A DNA stretch of 19,540 nt from Lentisphaerota bacterium (lineage in GTDB: Bacteria; Verrucomicrobiota; Kiritimatiellia; UBA8416; JAFGTH01), in NCBI GenBank assembly GCA_016934225.1, contig JAFGTH010000267.1, positions 1-19,540 of the forward strand, read 5' to 3'. This document shows, piece by piece, positions 1-6,982 of this stretch. Each line of letters opens with the position of its first letter. Position 1 is the first letter of the stretch. The translations under genes and the position numbers were made by a program. The notes under the pieces were generated by a model. It was not told where the DNA came from. It did not search any database and saw nothing but the letters and a program-made list of their open reading frames with translations.

Positions 1-1
1 A

Positions 2-556
2 AGGGGCTTGCATCTTCATAGAGCCAGAATCAAGTCCGAAGACTTCTTGTCGGGAATACTTACTATTTTGCGGCGTAAAAATATCGAGGAAGCGCTGACA
101 ATATGCGCTGAAACGCCCGGACCTGTGGCTTACATGATCAAGACGGCAATTTTACACAGACATGAATCTGTGGATTCGATCAGGTCGGCGATAGACGTTG
201 CAAGTACGGCTGAGATTTCCAGAATGGAGCGAAGGCTGGTCGTTATCGCGACCGTGGCGCAGATAGTGCCGCTGCTCGGACTTTTGGGCACCGTGCTGGC
301 AATGGTGGAATCATTGCTCGCAATGTACAATTATGCGCCACTCATTCAATCAATAGACGTGATATCGGGAGTAATGCGCGCATTACTTTGTACCGCCGCC
401 GGATTGACGGTTGCGATTCCCTGTTATGTTGCTTTTAACGTGCTTGTTATCAAGATAGACCGGTTGGTGCTGGACATGGAGCGGGCCGCTTCCGAGATTG
501 TGGCATTTCTAACCGGCGAGTTGGATGAAAAGGGATCCGGCAGCAATGGCAAGTAA
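2..556 (+). CDS. MotA/TolQ/ExbB proton-channel family protein (5' partial)
   Basis: This is an inner-membrane subunit of a Ton/Tol-type motor that uses the proton gradient to energise outer-membrane transport. The reading frame is open to the left edge, so the true start lies outside the window; the TTG at 8 is only the first possible start codon inside it. The visible part has the family layout: a cytoplasmic helical stretch, a transmembrane segment with the hallmark run AQIVPLLGLLGTVLAM, and a last transmembrane segment (CTAAGLTVAIPCYVAF) followed by a cytoplasmic tail. The TAA at 554-556 lies inside the start of the exbD-like gene, suggesting translational coupling. The exbD and tonB-like genes directly downstream favour an ExbB role over MotA or TolQ, but no tol genes can be checked because the window begins here. 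Confidence 0.88.
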   Translation, partial: RGLHLHRARIKSEDFLSGILTILRRKNIEEALTICAETPGPVAYMIKTAILHRHESVDSIRSAIDVASTAEISRMERRLVVIATVAQIVPLLGLLGTVLAMVESLLAMYNYAPLIQSIDVISGVMRALLCTAAGLTVAIPCYVAFNVLVIKIDRLVLDMERAASEIVAFLTGELDEKGSGSNGK

Positions 557-1067
557 CAATTACCAACGTGAACGACTGGTAAGCGGTTTGCGTACGCGCT
601 TCTTTCCAAAGAGCAGGATTGGACATGGGTTGATCAGTCTTGCTCCATGGCTCAATATCGCAGTCTTGCTTTTCATGTTTATATCGTTAGACGGGAAATT
701 CGTAACGCAGCATCAGGGTATGGTTGTCGAATTGCCGGAAATGCCTTTCAGAAACGGTTCCCGGTCCGGTCTGATAGTAGTGGTGTTGTCGGTAGAGAAG
801 CCCGGCGGAATTGGCAGGGAAGAGACGGTTTTTTTTGATGACGCCAGATACATGGTAAAATCGGTTGAGGATATGGAGAAACTAAAAACCGCTTTTATTG
901 CCGGAAATAAACGACATCCTGATGCTGATCTTGTCGTCAAGGCCGACAAAAATGTGCAATATGGAACCATAATGCTTTTGTGTGAAATGGCGCAGTCAGT
1001 CGGCATTAAAAACATCAACCTTGCGTCCCGTTCTGCTATGCAAGAGGAAGCAAGTCGCAGTCAATGA
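546..1067 (+). CDS. ExbD/TolR family biopolymer transport protein
   Basis: Partner of the ExbB-like protein: a short cytoplasmic N-terminus, one transmembrane helix (about residues 29-48) and a periplasmic domain. I choose the ATG at 546 (MASNNYQRER, 173 aa), which overlaps the exbB stop and has an AAGGGA-like site about 11 nt upstream; an in-frame ATG at 525 is the alternative. After the helix comes KFV...GMVVELPEM, matching the ExbD/TolR pattern of a helix followed by a short strand and 'LP'. The periplasmic half (about residues 90-150) includes DLVVKADKNVQYGTIM, typical of the family's C-terminal fold. Unusually, the conserved helix Asp (Asp25 in E. coli ExbD) is Asn37 here, within LAPWLNIAVLLF. 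The stop overlaps the next ATG as ATGA (1064-1067). Confidence 0.85.
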   Translation: MASNNYQRERLVSGLRTRFFPKSRIGHGLISLAPWLNIAVLLFMFISLDGKFVTQHQGMVVELPEMPFRNGSRSGLIVVVLSVEKPGGIGREETVFFDDARYMVKSVEDMEKLKTAFIAGNKRHPDADLVVKADKNVQYGTIMLLCEMAQSVGIKNINLASRSAMQEEASRSQ

Positions 1068-1753
1068 CTAGATATGTAAATCGGTATTCGCGAGGTATTG
1101 TCGGGTTGCCTTCGGTATTTGTTGCGGTCGGATGGCTTGCAATCTGGTTGGTATGGCCAACGGATGCGGCTCGACACACTGTCAGACGAACCGAAACAGG
1201 AACAAAAATCCGTTATACTTCTGTTGCCGGAGATCCATACGGTGATTCCTACACGAGGTTTGCCGGGGCAATGCTTCCTCCTCAGAACGAAGACGACGAT
1301 ACGTTATTGCTGTCCTACGAACGCCAACGCGAACCTGCGTTTATGGGGGGGGATATCGAATTGATAAGCGATAGCGCGGTTGCTCCATATTTGCCGGATT
1401 CTAATTTTTCCGGGCGATCCTCCTTCCTGCAATGGTCAGCTGAAAAAGTGTTTTCTGCGAAAAAGCATGGAGCATTGCGCATCAAATACGCGCTGAAAGG
1501 CGGTTTGGCAGAATGCAATTTTGATATTCCAAAGGATGTATTGAATAGCTTTGCAGCGTTGAGCGACAACGAATGGGAAATCGTGGTGTGTGTTGAAGTT
1601 GATGAAAAGGGTCGAGTCGAGCATGTGTTTGTAGAAGAACAATCCGGCGACAAAAACATTGATATTTCAATCGTACGCGCTCTTTACGGCGGAAAAGCCA
1701 TGGCCGGCTCGTCGGAATGCAGCGGCAAAATTTACATAAGCGCGGTCAGATAA
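1064..1753 (+). CDS. TonB-like energy transducer
   Basis: Probable third component of the Ton motor, spanning the periplasm from the inner-membrane ExbB/ExbD complex to outer-membrane receptors. The 229-aa protein has one N-terminal membrane anchor (about residues 13-31, LPSVFVAVGWLAIWLVW), a variable linker, and a C-terminal domain (about 165-229) with VCVEVDEKGRVEHVFVEEQSGD. This matches the TonB C-terminal pattern of a strand, 'D..G.V', a strand and 'SGD..ld'. It lacks the long Pro-Glu/Pro-Lys linker of classical TonB. The assignment leans on the C-terminal pattern and on the ATGA overlap with exbD. A divergent TonB-family protein or a novel periplasmic partner of ExbB/D are the alternatives. 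The TonB-dependent receptor at 8683-10563 is a plausible client. Confidence 0.65.
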   Translation: MTRYVNRYSRGIVGLPSVFVAVGWLAIWLVWPTDAARHTVRRTETGTKIRYTSVAGDPYGDSYTRFAGAMLPPQNEDDDTLLLSYERQREPAFMGGDIELISDSAVAPYLPDSNFSGRSSFLQWSAEKVFSAKKHGALRIKYALKGGLAECNFDIPKDVLNSFAALSDNEWEIVVCVEVDEKGRVEHVFVEEQSGDKNIDISIVRALYGGKAMAGSSECSGKIYISAVR

Positions 1754-1781
1754 TGGAAAACGACAGAAGCATTGGAGAAAC

Positions 1782-3083
1782 ATGAGCGCTAAGATGGTAA
1801 AATGGGCCGGAGTAGGCAGGAATCGAACAATCGAGGTTTTTTTTCAACGTCCTGCGTTTGATGTCAAGGCCGAGAAGGTTGCAGCGCAGGTTCTCAGGGA
1901 GATTCGAAGGTGCGGCGATGCGGCTGTTGTCAGATTCGTTAAGAAATTTGATGGCGTGTCACTCAGTGCATCGAATCTGGCAGTGGACAAAACAATCTTG
2001 GCGTTGGCCCGGCGCAAAATAAGCAAAAACTTCGTCTTGGCAATAAAAGAGGCCCACAGACGGATAGCCCTTTTTGCCGAGGCGGGTTTGCGCAAAGACT
2101 GGCAGATTGCGACTCCCGGCGGCGGCGCCGTGGGCGAGAAGTTTGTTCCAATGGACAGGGTCGGTGTGTATATCCCGGGAGGAACGGCGCCGCTGGTGTC
2201 AACGGCGCTGATGACTGTTACGCTGGCCAAAACTGCCGGCGTGAAAGAAATTGTTGCGTGCAGTCCATGCACGGACGGCAATCAGATCAATAATCATTTG
2301 CTTTATGCGCTGGACTTGGCCGGCGCCACCGAGGTTTATAGGATAGGAGGAATACAGGCCATTGGCGCCATGGCGTATGGCACTCGTTCGGTGCGGCGTG
2401 TTCAGAAGATAGTTGGCCCGGGCGGCGCGTTTGTAACTGCCGCGAAGCGACAAGTGTATGGCGATGTGGCTTTGGATCTGGTCGCCGGACCGAGCGAGAT
2501 TGCCGTGTTGGCCGACGACGGCGCCAAACCGGAATATATAGCAGCGGATTTATTGTCACAGGCAGAGCATGGGACAGGTCTGGAAAAATCGCTTTTGGTA
2601 ACATCCAGCGAAAAATTAGCCTATGCCGTCAGGCGCGAAATAGATAAACAGGCCCAACTATTGCAACGCGCCGATGCTGTGAACAAAGTTATAGCGGACG
2701 GCATGTTGCTGGTAGTGGTCAGGAATGTCTCCGACGGCATGGCGCTATGCAACGCGTTCGCCCCGGAACATTTGGAGCTTATGGTCAGACACGCTCGCAA
2801 ATGGGTTGATAAGGTGCGGAAGGCCGGAGCGGTGTTTGTAGGCCCGTGGTCCCCCGAATCGGTCGGCGATTTTGTCGCCGGACCAAGTCATGTGTTGCCG
2901 ACCGGAGGCGCTGCTGCCATGTTCTCCGGCTTGACAGTGGATGATTTTCGCCGCCGTACCAGCGTTATTGCCTGTACGAAGGATGACTTGAAATCGGTTG
3001 CGCCGATAATTGACGCATTTGGATTGATGGAAGGATTGGACGGACACGCGAAATCGGCGTTAATGCGATTTTCGCAAAGCTAA
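1782..3083 (+). CDS. hisD: Histidinol dehydrogenase
   Basis: Zinc- and NAD-dependent enzyme that oxidises L-histidinol to L-histidine in two steps, the end of histidine biosynthesis; cytosolic. The 433-aa length is normal. The catalytic and metal-binding residues are present with spacing as in the E. coli enzyme: Q260 and H263 in LLSQAEHG, E329-H330 in FAPEHLE, D363 in VGDFVAGPSH and H422 in EGLDGH. The cofactor-region motif VGVYIPGGTAPLVST is at about 127-141. The ATG at 1782 has GGAG about 8 nt upstream (ttggagaaacatg). It starts 28 bp after the tonB-like gene and is the first of four his genes in a row, 88 bp before hisC. Confidence 0.97.
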   Translation: MSAKMVKWAGVGRNRTIEVFFQRPAFDVKAEKVAAQVLREIRRCGDAAVVRFVKKFDGVSLSASNLAVDKTILALARRKISKNFVLAIKEAHRRIALFAEAGLRKDWQIATPGGGAVGEKFVPMDRVGVYIPGGTAPLVSTALMTVTLAKTAGVKEIVACSPCTDGNQINNHLLYALDLAGATEVYRIGGIQAIGAMAYGTRSVRRVQKIVGPGGAFVTAAKRQVYGDVALDLVAGPSEIAVLADDGAKPEYIAADLLSQAEHGTGLEKSLLVTSSEKLAYAVRREIDKQAQLLQRADAVNKVIADGMLLVVVRNVSDGMALCNAFAPEHLELMVRHARKWVDKVRKAGAVFVGPWSPESVGDFVAGPSHVLPTGGAAAMFSGLTVDDFRRRTSVIACTKDDLKSVAPIIDAFGLMEGLDGHAKSALMRFSQS

Positions 3084-3171
3084 ACGCGCTGGAATGCAAA
3101 CCCGGCGACGTATTCAACGAATCTTCGGGATGGTAAAGAGTTTTGTAACGAGCGAATAGGCAGGTGTATTT

Positions 3172-4299
3172 GTGACGGAATATGTTAAGAAGAGTTCTGT
3201 GCCCGGACAAAAAAGTTTGATACGAAATTCGGTCGCTAAAATGTCGGGTTATGTTCCGGGTGAGCAGTCGCGGTCTGATAAAATAATCAAACTTAACACA
3301 AACGAGAATCCGTATCCTCCTTCACCGCGAGTCGTGGAGGCGCTTTTGTCCTTGGACGTTGGAAAACTAAGGCTATATCCTGATCCGGTTTCATTGGAAT
3401 TGCGCAAGGAGCTTGCCGGTCGCCATGGTTGCAAACCTGAAAATGTATTTGTCTGCAATGGATCGGATGAGACGCTGAAATTGTGTACGCAGGCATTTGT
3501 GGAAAATGGCGGAAGCATAGGTTATTTCAACCCGTCCTATTCGCTCTATCCGGTGTTGGCAGATATACGCGAGGCTGTCAAACGACCGATTGAATTGTCC
3601 GATGAATTTGAATGGCCGACCGATGCCATGGCCGACATGGATTTTGATTTGTTCTTTCTTTCCAATCCAAACGCTCCGACCAGCATATTGTATCCATCGG
3701 ATGCGGTGCGCGACTTTTGCGTATCCGGAAAAGGTGTGGTTGTGATAGACGAAGCATATGTGGATTTTGCGTCGCACGATTGCATGAATCTTGCGTTGAC
3801 TATGGATAATGTGCTTGTGGCGCGGACATTATCGAAGTCGTTTTCCCTGGCAGGCCTTCGAGTTGGGTACGCAATAGGGCCGGAACCTCTGATTAATGCG
3901 CTGATGAAACTTAAAGATTCATATAACGTGGACGCCATATCGCAACAAGTGGCTTTGGCTGCAGTAAAGGACAGCGAGTATATGCGTACAAATGTTGCTC
4001 GAATTTGTAAGACAAGATCGAGATTAACCATGTTGCTGAAAGACAAGGGATACAAGGTGTATCCTTCGGAGGCGAATTTTATATGGACGAAGCCGGCTGG
4101 AATCCAGGCGGAAAAGCTGTTCGGAATTCTCAGAAAAAAGGGTATATTAGTCAGATATTTTCCTGGAGACAGAACAGGAGCATACATACGCATTACGATA
4201 GGAACTGATACAGAGATAGATCGTTTACTGGATACGCTCTCGAAAATCGTGGATGGAACGTTCGCGGATAACGATAATTTAAACGAAGGAAAACCATAA
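3172..4299 (+). CDS. hisC: Histidinol-phosphate aminotransferase
   Basis: PLP-dependent aminotransferase that makes L-histidinol phosphate from imidazole-acetol phosphate and glutamate. The 375-aa product is a fold-type I enzyme: N-terminal KLNTNENPYPPSP (about 40-52), GSDETLKL (about 97-104), SNPNAPT (about 164-170), VIDEAYVDF (D193), the PLP-binding Lys222 in TLSKSFSLAGLR, and a C-terminal Arg in GAYIRITIGT. The start is taken as GTG at 3172, preceded by a weak GGCAGG site; the first in-frame ATG (3241) would remove part of the conserved N-terminal region before YVPG. Its TAA overlaps the hisB start as TAATG, implying coupled translation. It lies between hisD and hisB, so histidine synthesis is the expected role, though HisC enzymes can also transaminate aromatic keto acids. 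Confidence 0.96.
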   Translation: MTEYVKKSSVPGQKSLIRNSVAKMSGYVPGEQSRSDKIIKLNTNENPYPPSPRVVEALLSLDVGKLRLYPDPVSLELRKELAGRHGCKPENVFVCNGSDETLKLCTQAFVENGGSIGYFNPSYSLYPVLADIREAVKRPIELSDEFEWPTDAMADMDFDLFFLSNPNAPTSILYPSDAVRDFCVSGKGVVVIDEAYVDFASHDCMNLALTMDNVLVARTLSKSFSLAGLRVGYAIGPEPLINALMKLKDSYNVDAISQQVALAAVKDSEYMRTNVARICKTRSRLTMLLKDKGYKVYPSEANFIWTKPAGIQAEKLFGILRKKGILVRYFPGDRTGAYIRITIGTDTEIDRLLDTLSKIVDGTFADNDNLNEGKP

Positions 4300-4889
4300 T
4301 GAAGAAACGAATTGCGAAGATAGAAAGAAAAACGAAAGAAACACAAATCTCAATAAATCTTAATATTGACGGGACAGGTTCGTATTCCGTGCAGACAGGC
4401 CTGCCGTTCATGAATCATATGCTGGAACTCTTTTCAAAACACTCTCTGATTGATATGCGGGTGCGCGCCAAGGGCGATATTGACGTTGACTATCATCATC
4501 TCGTGGAAGATATGGGGCTGACACTGGGCATGGCTCTTGATAAAGCGCTTGGTTCTCGCGCCGGAATCAGGCGTTATGGCAATTGCGCGATTCCCATGGA
4601 CGACTCGCTCAGCCGGGCAGCCGTTGATCTGGGTGGTCGGCCGTTTCTCCTGTTTACCGTTGCCGTGCGACGCAAAAAAATACTGGACTTTGATCTTGGA
4701 TTAATTCGGGAGTTTCTGCAGGCATTTGTCGTGCAGGCGAGAATGAATTTGCATGTTGAGCAGGCGTATGGCAAGGAGCCTCATCATGCCTATGAATCGG
4801 TTTTCAAGGCAATTGCCAGGGCTCTTCGTGCAGCGTGCGAGAAGGATCCGCGGGTAAAAGGATTACCGACGAGCAAGGGCTGTATTTAA
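4299..4889 (+). CDS. hisB: Imidazoleglycerol-phosphate dehydratase
   Basis: Manganese-dependent dehydratase that converts imidazoleglycerol phosphate to imidazole-acetol phosphate. At 196 aa it is the stand-alone form, without the histidinol-phosphatase domain found in enterobacterial HisB. The two metal-binding repeats are clear: HHLVED (about 66-71) and HHAYESVFKA (about 162-171), with FMNHMLELFSKHS near the N-terminus and SLSRAAVDLGGRP at 103-115. The C-terminus, LPTSKGCI, matches the family's usual end. Both ends overlap neighbours: ATG 4299 shares bases with the hisC stop, and the stop 4887-4889 overlaps the hisA start (TAATG). The histidinol-phosphatase step must be encoded elsewhere. 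Confidence 0.96.
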   Translation: MKKRIAKIERKTKETQISINLNIDGTGSYSVQTGLPFMNHMLELFSKHSLIDMRVRAKGDIDVDYHHLVEDMGLTLGMALDKALGSRAGIRRYGNCAIPMDDSLSRAAVDLGGRPFLLFTVAVRRKKILDFDLGLIREFLQAFVVQARMNLHVEQAYGKEPHHAYESVFKAIARALRAACEKDPRVKGLPTSKGCI

Positions 4890-5605
4890 TGTTGATTTTA
4901 CCTGCAATTGACCTGAAAGACGGCAAATGTGTTCGCTTGCGACAGGGGCGCGCTGAAGACTCCACCGTGTATTCCAATGATCCGGTGGCAATGGCCAGAC
5001 GCTGGGTAAATGAAGGCGCCGAGTATCTGCACGTAGTTGATCTGGACGGCGCATTTCAGGGCAGACCGGTTCATACCGACATTATTGCGCAGATTGCTGC
5101 AGCCGTGGATGTTCCGATCGAGATTGGAGGCGGTATCAGAACAGCGGATCATGTGGCGGCGGCTTTGAAACACGGGGTTGCGCGTGTTATCGTGGGTACG
5201 GCGGTTTTGGAGAAACCGACCGAGTTCAAGGATATTACGACACAATATGGCGCACATATAGCGGTGAGCATTGACGCCCGCGATGGCATGGTTCAGATCA
5301 AAGGATGGGTTGAGACAACAAGCCGGTTTGTTTTGGATTTGGCCGAAGAAATGGATAAAATAGGTGTCGGAACGATTATTTATACCGATACCGCGTCAGA
5401 TGGAATGCTGCATGGTGTGAATGCGGAAGCCGTCGGAGCAATATGTAAAGGCGTTGGTTGCCGGGTGATAGCAGCCGGCGGCGTCACAAGCGTACAGGAT
5501 GTGCAGGCGCTAAAAGCACTTGCATGCGACAATCTGATCGGTGTAATCGTCGGCAAGGCTCTTTACAATGGGAATGTTACATTGCAGGCTTTGATGTCTG
5601 CTTAG
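4889..5605 (+). CDS. hisA: ProFAR isomerase (phosphoribosylformimino-AICAR-phosphate isomerase)
   Basis: TIM-barrel isomerase that performs the Amadori rearrangement of ProFAR to PRFAR. The start is ATG 4889, giving MLILPAIDLKDGKCVRL, the canonical N-terminus; an in-frame upstream start at 4835 would add 18 unrelated residues inside hisB. The resulting 238 aa is the usual length. The two catalytic Asp are D8 (PAIDLKDG) and D129 (SIDARDG). Phosphate-binding IEIGGGIRT (78-85) and VIAAGGVTS are present. One family motif is changed: the usual 'TDI.(R/K)DG.L.G' reads TDTASDGMLHG, with Ser at the basic position. HisH and HisF, which often flank hisA, are not in the window. Confidence 0.96.
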   Translation: MLILPAIDLKDGKCVRLRQGRAEDSTVYSNDPVAMARRWVNEGAEYLHVVDLDGAFQGRPVHTDIIAQIAAAVDVPIEIGGGIRTADHVAAALKHGVARVIVGTAVLEKPTEFKDITTQYGAHIAVSIDARDGMVQIKGWVETTSRFVLDLAEEMDKIGVGTIIYTDTASDGMLHGVNAEAVGAICKGVGCRVIAAGGVTSVQDVQALKALACDNLIGVIVGKALYNGNVTLQALMSA

Positions 5606-5624
5606 GATTGAAAGGAGCGCCCAA

Positions 5625-6908
5625 ATGTTGATGGATGTTGAATGCACTACATTGACCAATGGACTTAGAGTCGTAACGTCGTCTTTGCCGCATGTTGAGA
5701 GTGTAACATTCGGTATATGGATCGGGGCAGGAGGGAGACACGAATCCAACCGCCAGGCCGGGATGAGTCATTTTATTGAGCACCTTCTTTTTAAGGGGAC
5801 GAAAAAGCGCAGCGCCAAGGATATAACAGTTGCAATCGAAGGGCGCGGTGGTTATCTGAACGCGTTTACTCAGGAAGAAAACACCTGCTACTATGCGCGA
5901 GTGGCCTACGATAAACTGTGGTATGCGCTTGAAGTTCTGACGGATATGTATTTGAACGCGAGCTTGCCGCCAGACGAACTGGAAAAGGAACGCGGTGTCA
6001 TAATTGAAGAAATCATGATGTACAAGGACCAGCCGCAACATATGGTTCAAGAGATATTGACGGACGCGTTGTGGAAAAATCATCCGCTTGGACGACCGAT
6101 CATTGGATTTCCTAAAACAGTTGCCGCTATGACGCGCCGGGATATTTCCGAGTACCGTGCGCGTATGTATGTTCCCTGCAATACTATTTTTGCGTTTGCC
6201 GGCAAGGTGAATCACACAGAATGTGTTCGCAAGGTGCGGGAACTTGTGAAGAGACCATCTGGGACATCGTTGCGTCGGGAGCGACCAGCGTCCTCAAGAG
6301 TAAAACAGCGGACGCTTGCGTTACAGACCAAGGACATAGAGCAATCGCATCTCGCGATGGGTATACGGATATTTGGGAAAAATGACCGGCGCCGCTACCC
6401 GTTGCGCCTGCTTAATACAGTACTCGGCGAGAACATGAGTTCGCGGCTTTTTCAGGTTGTGCGAGAACAACACGGCTTGGCATATTCGGTTCATTCCAGT
6501 TTTCAACTTTACAAAGAGACCGGAGCGTTGGTTGTCAGCGCCGGTCTTGATCGCAAGAGACACGACAAAGCGTTTAGTCTTATCATAAAGGAATTAAATC
6601 GGCTTAAAAGAAGACCGGTAGGTTCGCGCGAATTAAAGCGGGCCAAGGACTATGTTATAGGCCAACTGCGGCTTGGAATGGAAAGCACAACATATCAGAT
6701 GATGTGGCTTGGCGAAAATATTATGTCGTATGGACGGGTAATTCTTCCGTCTGAAACAATCAAAATCATATCGAAAATCACAGCGTCCGATATCAGAGAC
6801 CTGGCGGAAACCATAATCAAAGGGGCTAAGACCAGCGTTGCGATGATATCACCAGACTTGTCCGGCAAGGACGAGACCCGGATAAGGAAGGAACTCAGTA
6901 GTCTCTAA
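5625..6908 (+). CDS. M16 family zinc metallopeptidase (processing-peptidase-like)
   Basis: Single-chain M16B-type zinc protease of the bacterial processing-peptidase-like group (YmxG/PqqL relatives); the 427-aa length fits. The inverted zinc motif HFIEH is at residues 49-53 and the third ligand Glu at about 129 in ERGVIIEEIMMYKDQP, the HxxEH-(about 76)-E spacing of the family. The C-terminal half has the second M16 domain, with ENMSSRLFQVVREQHGLAYS (about 268-287), the R/Y substrate-binding motif region. The start is well supported by AAAGGAG at 5611-5617, 7 nt before the ATG. No signal peptide is seen, so a cytosolic role is likely. It lies 19 bp after hisA and is probably co-transcribed; its substrate cannot be inferred. 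Confidence 0.92.
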   Translation: MLMDVECTTLTNGLRVVTSSLPHVESVTFGIWIGAGGRHESNRQAGMSHFIEHLLFKGTKKRSAKDITVAIEGRGGYLNAFTQEENTCYYARVAYDKLWYALEVLTDMYLNASLPPDELEKERGVIIEEIMMYKDQPQHMVQEILTDALWKNHPLGRPIIGFPKTVAAMTRRDISEYRARMYVPCNTIFAFAGKVNHTECVRKVRELVKRPSGTSLRRERPASSRVKQRTLALQTKDIEQSHLAMGIRIFGKNDRRRYPLRLLNTVLGENMSSRLFQVVREQHGLAYSVHSSFQLYKETGALVVSAGLDRKRHDKAFSLIIKELNRLKRRPVGSRELKRAKDYVIGQLRLGMESTTYQMMWLGENIMSYGRVILPSETIKIISKITASDIRDLAETIIKGAKTSVAMISPDLSGKDETRIRKELSSL

Positions 6909-6982
6909 AGATCAGGGATCAGACGATCAGAGCGCTTTCAAGTCCAAATACAGAACAAACCGGATATTCTTATCCGTTCGGA

